5,680 bases of DNA from an uncultured Lachnospiraceae bacterium (GCA_947178115.1 CAMWXF010000140.1:1-5680); one strand, 5' to 3'; counted from the stretch's first letter, positions 1 through 5,680 are shown. A program made the numbers and translations. The notes: generated from the sequence alone by a model not told the origin.

Positions 1-239
1 CTGTTGTAGGAGCGGAACTGCCCTGTGATACAGATCTTCATCCCCTTGTAGTCCTCGCCTACGTCAAGGAGTCTCTCCGAAACCATAACCGGAATGATAT
101 CTGTGGAGTCGCTGAGGCGGTCCACACTGATATCTACCATATAGAATCCCTCTCCGAAAATCTCGTGACTGAAGGTAAAATCACTTACGATCTCCCCCAT
201 AATTGCCACCTGGTTGTTTTCAATAACCTTATCTGTCAT
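1..239 (-). CDS. Single-stranded DNA-binding (OB-fold) protein, N-terminal part only
   Basis: The start is the ATG at 239-237, preceded on the minus strand by GGGAG six bases upstream. About 79 codons are visible, and the gene continues past the left edge. The protein begins MTDKVIENNQ and then reads like the first strands of an OB fold: a short hydrophobic strand (VAIMGEIV), a region rich in F, G and Y (residues about 20-33), a strand VDISVDRLSDSTDIIPVMV, and near the edge a strand KICITGQFRSYN, where the G-x-F/L-R-S/T pattern is typical of SSB proteins. From memory, Clostridia carry a paralogous SSB-annotated family with this start and often a second OB-like half, so the full protein may be near 200 residues. 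It would bind single-stranded DNA in the cytoplasm, but it is probably not the main replicative Ssb, so no symbol is given. It is divergent from typA. The family call is from pattern recognition. Confidence 0.72.
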   Translation of the reverse strand, partial: MTDKVIENNQVAIMGEIVSDFTFSHEIFGEGFYMVDISVDRLSDSTDIIPVMVSERLLDVGEDYKGMKICITGQFRSYN

Positions 240-469
240 GTTTTTCTCCCTTCTACACTGTGGAATTGCTCATAGAAATTCCTTTTTGTATTGTACTATC
301 AATATATAAGAAAACCGGCCTAAATAGAACCGTTAAGGGTCGCGGAATTATGCAGTCACCGTCGAAAAAACAAAGGTTTACGGATTTTATGCGGCTAAAA
401 ACACATCTCAGGATAGATATCCCCCACAAACAACTATAACAGCCGCGTCCTGAAACAACCCGGCAGTGC

Positions 470-498
470 TTGCAAGATCAGACTTGTGGTGATATAAT
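470..498 (+). promoter_or_regulatory. Sigma-A promoter of typA, extended -10
   Basis: The -35 box TTGCAA (470-475) is separated by exactly 17 bases from a perfect -10 box TATAAT (493-498). The -10 is preceded by TGA at 490-492, which makes it an extended -10 (TGnTATAAT). Transcription should start near 505, giving a leader of about 50 bases before the ATG at 557. This match to the vegetative consensus is the best in the window. Confidence 0.85.
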
Positions 499-537
499 TA
501 ATAGGTTTTGTAAAAGTGAGTTTTTTGTTCATAAAAT

Positions 538-545
538 AAGAAAGG
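538..545 (+). promoter_or_regulatory. typA ribosome binding site that fixes the start
   Basis: AAGAAAGG lies 11 bases upstream of the ATG at 557. The only in-frame initiation codon further upstream in this open frame is a TTG at 470, which is part of the -35 box and so cannot be translated from this promoter. The site therefore supports 557 as the start. Confidence 0.65.
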
Positions 546-556
546 CAAGATCAACC

Positions 557-2398
557 ATGAACCAGACAAGAGAAGATGTAAGAAATATAGCAATCATCGC
601 TCACGTTGACCACGGCAAGACGACGCTGGTAGACGAGCTGTTAAAACAGAGCGGTGTTTTCAGGGAAAATCAGGAAGTTGCGGAGCGTGTCATGGACTCT
701 AATGATATCGAGAAAGAGCGCGGTATCACGATCCTGTCCAAGAACACGGCCGTTATGTATAAGGGTGTAAAGATCAACATCATCGACACTCCCGGACACG
801 CCGACTTCGGCGGCGAGGTGGAGCGTGTGCTCAAAATGGTGAACGGTGTCATCCTCGTCGTGGACGCTTTCGAAGGTCCCATGCCCCAGACGAAATTCGT
901 TCTGAAGAAAGCGCTGGAACTGGACTTATCCGTAATCGTATGTATTAATAAATGCGACCGTCCGGAAGCAAGACCCGTCCAGGTGGTAGATGAAGTACTG
1001 GAACTCTTCATGGATCTGGATGCCAATGACGAACAGTTAGACTGTCCCTTCGTCTACGCTTCCGCCAAGGCGGGAACCGCCAGCACACAGCTCACCGTGA
1101 AGGGCGGCGACATGACTCCCCTTTTCGACACGATCCTTAAGCATATCCCGGCACCCACGGGCGATCCCGAGGCCGGCACACAGGTGCTGATCAGCACAAT
1201 CGACTACAACGAGTACGTGGGACGTATCGGGGTAGGCAAAGTGGACAACGGTTCCGTCAAAGTCAATCAGGAAGTGGTCATTGTCAATCACCACGACCCT
1301 GATAAGATGCGCAAAGTCAAAATCAGCAAATTATATGAATATGACGGCTTAAATAAAGTAGACGTCGAGGAAGCCGGAATCGGCTCCATCGTGGCGATCT
1401 CCGGCATCTCGGATATCCATATCGGAGACACCCTCTGTTCTCCCGATAATCCGCAGCCGATTCCGTTCCAGAAGATTTCCGAGCCGACCATCGCTATGCA
1501 TTTTATCGTCAACGACTCTCCTCTTGCCGGACAGGAAGGCAAGTATGTGACCAGCCGCCATCTGCGCGACAGACTGTTCAGGGAGTTAAATACCGATGTT
1601 TCCCTCCGGGTGGAAGAAACAGAGACTACGGAAGCCTTCAAGGTCTCCGGACGAGGTGAACTGCATCTGTCCGTTCTGATCGAAAACATGCGCCGTGAAG
1701 GGTATGAATTTGCGGTCAGCAAGGCGGAAGTATTATATAAGACAGATGAAAACGGCAGGAAACTGGAGCCTATGGAACTGTGTTATATAGATGTGCCGGA
1801 GGAATTCTCCGGAACTGTCATTGAAAAGTTAAGCCAGCGCAAAGGTGAACTGCTGAACATGGGACTTGCCTCCGGCGGATACAGCCGGTTGGAGTTCTCC
1901 ATTCCTTCCCGCGGCCTGATCGGCTATCGCGGTGAGTTCATGACGGACACCAAGGGTAACGGCATTATGAACAGCATTTTCGACGGCTATGGCCCCTACA
2001 AGGGAGATATCCAGTACCGCAAACAGGGATCTCTCATTGCTTTCGAGGCAGGTGAAGCGATCACTTACGGTCTCTTCAACGCACAGGAGCGTGGCACGCT
2101 CTTCATTGGTCCGGGCACTAAGGTATATTCCGGTATGGTCGTAGGGCAGAACGGACGGGGCGAGGACATCGAACTGAATGTCTGCAAGAAGAAGCAGCTC
2201 ACCAACACCCGTTCCTCCAGCGCGGACGAGGCGCTGCGACTCACACCGCCGAAGGTTTTGAGTCTGGAGCAGGCTTTGGAGTTTATTGATACGGATGAGC
2301 TGTTGGAGGTGACTCCTAAGACGATCAGAATCCGGAAGAAGATTTTGGATCCGACGCTTAGAAAGAGGGCGGCTATTTCTGCGGCGAGTAAGAAATAG
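557..2398 (+). CDS. typA: Translational GTPase TypA/BipA
   Basis: TypA (BipA) is a GTPase of the EF-G/LepA type that binds the 70S ribosome and helps large-subunit assembly and stress or low-temperature adaptation. The 613 residues match the family's usual length of about 605-615. All G motifs are present: P-loop AHVDHGKTT (15-23), RGITI of switch I (55-59), DTPGH (77-81), NKCD (131-134) and SAK (169-171). An EF-Tu-like beta barrel follows at roughly 200-290, then the EF-G-like domains III and V. The latter contains RGLIGYRGEF near residues 452-461, a region strongly conserved in this family. The basic C-terminal domain (about 480-613, ending in ASKK) is the part specific to TypA. The frame is open upstream to 470, but that part overlaps the promoter, and MNQTREDVRNIAIIAH is a typical family start. 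It has its own promoter and appears monocistronic. No key residue is missing. Confidence 0.97.
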   Translation: MNQTREDVRNIAIIAHVDHGKTTLVDELLKQSGVFRENQEVAERVMDSNDIEKERGITILSKNTAVMYKGVKINIIDTPGHADFGGEVERVLKMVNGVILVVDAFEGPMPQTKFVLKKALELDLSVIVCINKCDRPEARPVQVVDEVLELFMDLDANDEQLDCPFVYASAKAGTASTQLTVKGGDMTPLFDTILKHIPAPTGDPEAGTQVLISTIDYNEYVGRIGVGKVDNGSVKVNQEVVIVNHHDPDKMRKVKISKLYEYDGLNKVDVEEAGIGSIVAISGISDIHIGDTLCSPDNPQPIPFQKISEPTIAMHFIVNDSPLAGQEGKYVTSRHLRDRLFRELNTDVSLRVEETETTEAFKVSGRGELHLSVLIENMRREGYEFAVSKAEVLYKTDENGRKLEPMELCYIDVPEEFSGTVIEKLSQRKGELLNMGLASGGYSRLEFSIPSRGLIGYRGEFMTDTKGNGIMNSIFDGYGPYKGDIQYRKQGSLIAFEAGEAITYGLFNAQERGTLFIGPGTKVYSGMVVGQNGRGEDIELNVCKKKQLTNTRSSSADEALRLTPPKVLSLEQALEFIDTDELLEVTPKTIRIRKKILDPTLRKRAAISAASKK

Positions 2399-2413
2399 AC
2401 CTCGCATAAACAG

Positions 2414-2659
2414 TTAGTTATCTCTTGCTTTTAAGAATTGAATCATTGCGTCATAATTTTCAGGGCGATGGGGGAAAGTGCAGTTTGTGCAGTCTTTGAT
2501 TTTTCTCCCATCTCTTTGTATGTAGTGGGGATTTCCGGCGCATTTTTCTATCAGATACAGCGGACAGTAGCAAAACAGGCAGTTAAAGTCCTCCAAGCCT
2601 TTATGGCAGGGGAAATATTGGCATTCTCTGTTTTCAAAGAAGCGATATGAATTTTCCAT
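2414..2659 (-). CDS. Cysteine-rich small domain protein (probable metal binding)
   Basis: This 81-residue protein starts at the ATG at 2659-2657, with AAAGGAG upstream on the minus strand and a spacer of about 10 bases. The open frame extends 18 codons further upstream, but those lack a ribosome binding site and family similarity. Eight cysteines lie at 13, 18, 27, 30, 32, 40, 57 and 60, with His19 and His64 close by. The arrangement ECQYFPCH, FNCLFCYCPLY, KCAGN, IKDCTNCTFPH matches, as I recall it, the Pfam 'cysteine-rich small domain', which occurs as small stand-alone proteins in Clostridia and archaea and as an extension on some cobalamin-biosynthesis proteins. It probably binds zinc or an iron-sulfur cluster in the cytoplasm; the biochemical role is unknown. 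There is no signal peptide or membrane segment. It is the last gene of the minus-strand cluster, 63 bases after its neighbour, and ends 15 bases from typA. Confidence 0.85.
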   Translation of the reverse strand: MENSYRFFENRECQYFPCHKGLEDFNCLFCYCPLYLIEKCAGNPHYIQRDGRKIKDCTNCTFPHRPENYDAMIQFLKARDN

Positions 2660-2722
2660 ACTTATTTTACTCCTTTCTCGGGATTGCCATAGATAGCCGC
2701 TGAACCATAACACAAATCACTC

Positions 2723-3400
2723 TTATATTTTCCCGAAAATCCGGCCGTACCCATAGGTCAAAGGCAGATCCGCCATGCGCGCTATTATGCCCTGATCGGG
2801 ATGCTTTCCGGCAACTCTGTTCGGGCACTGTCCCCGGTTACATCCGACACAGACTCCCTCACAGCGTACTTTCTCATCCTGCGTCAGCTCCGCCACAAAT
2901 GCCACGCTCTTTTTAGGTAACATGCAGAAGGCCTCATTACAGGTGATCCGGCCGTCCGTTATATCTAACAGGCGGGGAAGCATCGAAAGCGGAAAGGAAT
3001 CCTCACTGCCGAGGAAATGATACCTTGCCACATGTCGGTCGGTATTCCTTTCGACGTAGCGGTTGTATGCGCCGTATCCCTGCAGCAGAAGCTCACTTGC
3101 CAGCACCTCCAGCATATAACTTCTGGACAGCATCCCCTGACTGCTGTAATGATCCTGCAGAGAATCTATTCCGGCTCCGAGAGACATAACGACATCCTCA
3201 TATTCCGTTCCTGATGATTTTTGCAGAGAAGATATATTACTCTCCCAGAACGCCTCTTCGCGGATCAGAGGAAGCATCTGCTCTGCCACCGCCTGAAGCT
3301 CACTGCTCCGCGTTTCTTCGTAATGAAATTTATCACGTACCTTCTCTAAAAAGGACGGATTCAAAAATCCGTCCAGTAAATCCGTAAAGAAATCAGCCAT
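2723..3400 (-). CDS. Vitamin B12-dependent methionine synthase activation-domain-like protein with Cys cluster
   Basis: The protein has 225 residues. The start chosen is the ATG at 3400-3398, with AGGAG 10 bases upstream; the open frame begins 10 codons earlier but inside mgtE and without a site. The order of motifs resembles stand-alone relatives of the MetH reactivation domain: a 'LGAGIDSL' segment (74-81), a helix SYMLEVLASELLL (94-106), an Arg-led segment RYHFLGSEDSFPL (126-138) where family members have R-x-x-x-G-Y for S-adenosylmethionine binding, then ITCNEAFCMLPKKSVAF (152-168) like the conserved L-x-P-x-KS block. Next comes C180-x3-C184-x2-C187-x4-C192 followed by PNR, as in clostridial homologues with a Cys-rich tail. 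The S-adenosylmethionine motif is not canonical here, so activity is uncertain. No signal peptide or membrane segment is seen. It starts 13 bases after mgtE, suggesting co-expression. It may instead be an uncharacterised metal protein; no methionine synthase gene lies in the window. Confidence 0.6.
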   Translation of the reverse strand: MADFFTDLLDGFLNPSFLEKVRDKFHYEETRSSELQAVAEQMLPLIREEAFWESNISSLQKSSGTEYEDVVMSLGAGIDSLQDHYSSQGMLSRSYMLEVLASELLLQGYGAYNRYVERNTDRHVARYHFLGSEDSFPLSMLPRLLDITDGRITCNEAFCMLPKKSVAFVAELTQDEKVRCEGVCVGCNRGQCPNRVAGKHPDQGIIARMADLPLTYGYGRIFGKI

Positions 3401-3410
3401 AAAATCTAAT

Positions 3411-3416
3411 CTCCTA
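3411..3416 (-). promoter_or_regulatory. Ribosome binding site overlapping the mgtE stop codon
   Basis: TAGGAG on the minus strand contains the mgtE stop TAG (3416-3414) and forms the ribosome binding site for the ATG at 3400, with a 10-base spacer. Ribosomes finishing mgtE would uncover or reuse this site, so the two genes are probably translationally coupled. The site also decides the start of the downstream gene. Confidence 0.7.
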
Positions 3417-4886
3417 TAATCCGAGCACAATCGTAGCCACTCTGAAATAGATCAGCAGTGAAATAGCATCCACGATCGTTGTGATGAACGGGCTCGCCAT
3501 AACTGCCGGGTCCATTCCGATTCTCTTGGCCAGCATAGGCAGCGTAGAACCAACTATCTTCGCCACAATAACCGCCACCAGAAGCGTGAAGCAGACGACG
3601 AATGCCACCGCAACGGTTACTTTATCAAACAAAAGCAATCTTGCAAAGTTACAGAGCGCCAGTGTCAGGCCGCACAGCGCTGCTGTCCGGATCTCTTTCC
3701 ACACCACCGTAAACCAGTCGCCGAATTCAATCTCATCAAGCGACAGTCCGCGGATGATGATGGCGCTGGCCTGTCCGCCCGCATTACCGCCGGTATCCAT
3801 CAGCATCGGTATAAATGCAGTCAAGACAACATATCTGCTGAGGGCATTCTCAAAAGAAGTGATGATACTGCCCGTAAAAGTGGCTGAAATCATCAACAAT
3901 AGCAGCCACGGAATCCTTTTCTTATAGGCATCGAATACCGTAGTCTTCAAATATGGCTTGTCGGATGGCATCACAGCCGCCATCTTCTCGATATCCTCTG
4001 TGGTCTCCTCCTCCAGAATATCCACAACGTCATCCACGGTGATGATACCCACCAGTCTGTCCTCATTATCTACCACGGGCATTGCCGTAAATTCGTATTT
4101 CTTGAACATTCTGGCAACTTCTTCCTGATCCATCAGGGTATGCAGGGATATCACATTCCGATGCATCATATCCCCGATCACCGCATCCGCATCACTGAGC
4201 AGCAGATACCTGAGCGCTACGGTGCCCACCAGCGTCCTCTGGCTATCCAGCACATAGCAGATATTGATCGTCTCACTGTCCAGCCCGACCTTGCGAATCC
4301 GCTCGATGGCTTCACGCACGGTATGATTTTCCTTTAAGTCCACATACTCCACGGTCATGATGCTTCCGGCGGAATCCTCCGGATAGCGCATCAGGTGATT
4401 AATTGCTTTGCGGGTGTCGGCACTGGTGTTGGCAATCAGCCTTTTCACCACATTGGCAGGCATCTCCTCCATCAATTCCTTCGCATCATCGGACATCATG
4501 TTATCGATGATGTGACCCGCATCTTTATCGGAAAGGGACGTAATGACAGACTGCTGCAGTTCGATCTCCAGATAAGAGAACACGCTTGCCGCCATATCTT
4601 TGGGCAGGATTCGGAATATCTTCACAATCTCTTCCTCGTCCATCTCCTCTATATAATCTGCGATATCCGCATCATTTAATTCCTGAACGACCTGTCTTAG
4701 CCTGGTATACTGCCCCTTGTGCAGAAGCTCCAGTATCTCCTCCCTGCCGAAGTCCTCATAACTCTCGATGACCTCCCGTTTCTGCCTTGCATCAGTCTCT
4801 CTGCCCGCATCGGATTCCTTTCCCGCACCTTCTGCCTGTCCCGCTTCAACTTTCGGTTCCTTCAATTCTTCCCTGATTTCACTCAT
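3414..4886 (-). CDS. mgtE: Magnesium transporter/channel MgtE
   Basis: MgtE is a homodimeric, Mg2+-gated Mg2+ channel of the inner membrane. The 490 residues show the full architecture. A Glu/Lys-rich extension (about 1-42) is followed by the helical MgtE N domain (about 45-150), with its repeated 'L..D.A..I...M' helices. Two CBS domains follow, at about 176-235 (SAGSIMTVEYV to VGTVALRYLL) and 240-295 (MMHRNVISL to VGIITVDDVVDIL). Five membrane segments lie near 324-346, 352-381, 401-420, 423-452 and 462-490. The pore-region signature PMLMDTGGNAGGQAS (360-374) and a TM5 segment with an acidic residue (TTIVDAIS, Asp473) are present, the latter probably equivalent to the ion-binding Asp of the family. 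Acidic residues in the N and CBS domains fit Mg2+ sensing. A first ATG at 4895 overlaps the yigZ-like stop, but the ribosome binding site AAAAAGGA lies directly against it and 9 bases from the ATG at 4886, so the latter is preferred. The family is usually about 450 residues; the excess is the N-terminal extension. Confidence 0.96.
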   Translation of the reverse strand: MSEIREELKEPKVEAGQAEGAGKESDAGRETDARQKREVIESYEDFGREEILELLHKGQYTRLRQVVQELNDADIADYIEEMDEEEIVKIFRILPKDMAASVFSYLEIELQQSVITSLSDKDAGHIIDNMMSDDAKELMEEMPANVVKRLIANTSADTRKAINHLMRYPEDSAGSIMTVEYVDLKENHTVREAIERIRKVGLDSETINICYVLDSQRTLVGTVALRYLLLSDADAVIGDMMHRNVISLHTLMDQEEVARMFKKYEFTAMPVVDNEDRLVGIITVDDVVDILEEETTEDIEKMAAVMPSDKPYLKTTVFDAYKKRIPWLLLLMISATFTGSIITSFENALSRYVVLTAFIPMLMDTGGNAGGQASAIIIRGLSLDEIEFGDWFTVVWKEIRTAALCGLTLALCNFARLLLFDKVTVAVAFVVCFTLLVAVIVAKIVGSTLPMLAKRIGMDPAVMASPFITTIVDAISLLIYFRVATIVLGL

Positions 4887-4891
4887 AATCG

Positions 4892-5536
4892 TCATTCCTT
4901 TTTATAATAAGCCGGCTCCCCGACCGTGATCTTAACCTTACCTGCTGTCGCTTCCGTGATCTCATTCATCACGGCATTTTTATCCTCATAAGGAATCTTC
5001 ACCCGCACAGTCACCTGCTCAGCGTAATCGGATTCCCCCACTGGTATGCCCCGCCTCGCTAACAAATACTGTATCTTACCGATACCGTTATAATCTGTCA
5101 CGATGGTCATCTCATACCCGTAGCACATCTCGCGCACATCGCTTGCCGCGATCCCTGCCTGCGCCGCCTTCGTATAGGCCCGCACAAGTCCGCCTGTTCC
5201 CAGAAGCGTACCGCCGAAATATCTGGTCACCACCACCACAATATTCCGGATTCCCGAACCCATAAGCACCTCAAGGATCGGCCTTCCCGCCGTTCCCGTA
5301 GGTTCCCCGTCATCGGAAAATCGCATTGTCTGCGCCTGTTCTCCGAGAATATAAGCATAACAGTTATGCCGCGCATCCCAGAACTGCTTTTTCTTTCCTT
5401 CGATAAAAGCCAGCGCTTCCTCCTCGGTACTCACCGCCGCAACATGTGCGATAAAACGAGATTTTTTCTCCTCGATTTCCCCCGTGCCCCCATATTCTAT
5501 AATCTTATATGGCTCAAAGCCATGCCCGTCTTCCAT
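4892..5536 (-). CDS. YigZ/IMPACT family protein (UPF0029)
   Basis: This 214-residue protein matches the length of bacterial YigZ/YvyE proteins. The N-terminal UPF0029 (IMPACT) domain spans about 15-125 and holds the family hallmarks: KSRFIAHVA (25-33), DARHNCYAY (54-62), FSDDGEPTGTAGRPILEVL (73-91), and VVVTRYFGGTLLGTGGLVRA (101-120). The C-terminal ferredoxin-like DUF1949 domain spans about 139-195. The eukaryotic relative IMPACT regulates the kinase GCN2 in translation control; the bacterial role is not settled, although the protein is widely conserved and cytoplasmic. The start is the ATG at 5536, with AGGG 7 bases upstream. Its stop TGA overlaps a possible mgtE ATG (ATGA at 4895-4892), so it is the first clear gene of the minus-strand cluster. 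YigZ-family proteins are sometimes annotated 'YvyE' in Bacillus. The family assignment is secure; the function is not. Confidence 0.95.
   Translation of the reverse strand: MEDGHGFEPYKIIEYGGTGEIEEKKSRFIAHVAAVSTEEEALAFIEGKKKQFWDARHNCYAYILGEQAQTMRFSDDGEPTGTAGRPILEVLMGSGIRNIVVVVTRYFGGTLLGTGGLVRAYTKAAQAGIAASDVREMCYGYEMTIVTDYNGIGKIQYLLARRGIPVGESDYAEQVTVRVKIPYEDKNAVMNEITEATAGKVKITVGEPAYYKKE
4896..4903 (-). promoter_or_regulatory. mgtE ribosome binding site within the end of the YigZ gene
   Basis: AAAAAGGA on the minus strand encodes the last Lys-Glu codons of the YigZ-family protein. It lies 9 bases from the ATG at 4886 but is directly adjacent to the ATG at 4895. The spacing favours 4886 as the mgtE start and implies coupling of mgtE translation to the upstream gene. 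Confidence 0.65.
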
Positions 5537-5585
5537 ATGATATCCCTATACGCTCCGTTTACAATACATCTATACTATGTTGTTC

Positions 5586-5680
5586 TTAATATACAGCCGG
5601 ACTCAGATATGACTCTGCCCGCTTTTTTAATACTACTACTCCAAACAACAAAGCGTCAAGCAACAGTTCACCAATACAGC
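5586..5680 (-). CDS. Possible C-terminal end of an upstream gene (weak)
   Basis: One minus-strand frame is open from the right edge to a TAA at 5588-5586. It gives about 30 codons that read as a hydrophobic stretch (ELLLDALLFGVVVL) followed by a basic KKR and a short polar tail, as at the end of a membrane protein. It would end 49 bases before the YigZ-family start in the same direction. A frame of this length stays open by chance fairly often, and I recognise no family, so this is only a possibility. It conflicts with the weak promoter proposed in the same bases. Confidence 0.22.
   Translation of the reverse strand, partial: CIGELLLDALLFGVVVLKKRAESYLSPAVY
5630..5659 (-). promoter_or_regulatory. 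Candidate promoter for the yigZ-like/mgtE cluster
   Basis: On the minus strand, TTGACG (5659-5654) is followed after 18 bases by TAGTAT (5635-5630). The -35 is close to consensus and the -10 matches 4 of 6 positions. Transcription would start near 5623, leaving a leader of about 86 bases. No M-box (Mg2+ riboswitch) is recognisable in the 144 bases available before the first gene, although a promoter beyond the window could also drive the cluster. Confidence 0.33.

Larger units (their letters stand above)
240..556. other. Divergent intergenic region between the SSB-like gene and typA
   Basis: This stretch of about 317 bases holds no supported gene. The longest plausible short frame (ATG at 389, 16 codons) lacks a ribosome binding site. 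The right part contains the typA promoter and leader. For the leftward SSB-like gene, the AT-rich stretch 283-310 holds possible -10 boxes on the minus strand (TACAAT at 295-290, TATATT at 306-301), but neither has a recognisable -35 at the right distance, so no promoter is called. A small interrupted palindrome lies at 411-422. I see no riboswitch fold, terminator or tRNA. Confidence 0.6.

Noticed and set aside
389..439. 16-codon frame as a possible leader peptide before typA
   Set aside because: It lies upstream of the mapped typA promoter, has no well-placed ribosome binding site, and shows no attenuator-like hairpins.
470..556. In-frame 29-codon extension of typA beginning at TTG 470
   Set aside because: It overlaps the -35 and extended -10 promoter boxes, has no ribosome binding site, and lacks similarity to known TypA N-termini.
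670..2407. Several long minus-strand open frames opposite typA
   Set aside because: They are shadows of a strongly conserved plus-strand gene, without ribosome binding sites or recognisable protein families.
2438..4907. Plus-strand open frames opposite the cysteine-rich protein, the MetH-activation-like gene and mgtE
   Set aside because: They mirror clear minus-strand genes, have low-complexity or unfamiliar translations, and lack start signals.
5601..5618. GACTC repeated 11 bases apart upstream of the YigZ gene
   Set aside because: The repeat is only 5 bases, occurs twice, and has no supporting context.
5537..5680. Plus-strand frame starting at ATG 5537 and open to the right edge (48 codons)
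   Set aside because: There is no ribosome binding site before the ATG, which abuts the minus-strand YigZ start, and the translation resembles no family I know.
5537..5680. Mg2+-sensing M-box riboswitch before the mgtE cluster
   Set aside because: The region is too short and shows none of the conserved stem-loops that I would expect; the first gene is the YigZ family gene and not mgtE.

Overview
The window looks like an ordinary chromosomal stretch from a Gram-positive Clostridia bacterium, most likely of the Lachnospiraceae type. This is inferred from the mid-range base composition, the strong AGGAG-like ribosome binding sites, a consensus sigma-A promoter, and several proteins whose family pattern I recognise from that group. 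No mobile element, CRISPR array, tRNA or rRNA is visible. Every family name here comes from reading motifs; no database search was run.

Layout: at the left edge is the N-terminal part of a minus-strand gene for a single-stranded-DNA-binding (OB-fold) protein, running off the window. A non-coding region of about 320 bases separates it from the divergent plus-strand gene typA (bipA), a 613-residue ribosome-associated GTPase. That region carries a near-consensus extended -10 promoter for typA, which also shows that the true typA start is the ATG at 557 and not an earlier in-frame codon.

The rest of the window is a compact minus-strand cluster, read right to left: a YigZ/IMPACT-family protein, the magnesium channel/transporter MgtE, a protein resembling the vitamin-B12-dependent methionine synthase reactivation domain with a C-terminal cysteine cluster, and a small protein with eight cysteines (cysteine-rich small domain). 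The first three genes are tightly packed, with the ribosome binding site of each downstream gene overlapping the end of the gene before it. The fourth follows after 63 bases. The last gene ends only 15 bases from the end of typA, tail to tail, with no obvious terminator between them.

How the genes work together: typA and mgtE are housekeeping genes (translation/ribosome assembly and Mg2+ homeostasis), and YigZ is conserved but poorly understood. The most intriguing part is the pair of uncharacterised cysteine-rich proteins downstream of mgtE. One looks corrinoid-related but has a degenerate cofactor motif, and the other belongs to a family I associate with B12-biosynthesis proteins. A functional link between them is a hypothesis only. 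I did not find convincing evidence of a wholly new system.
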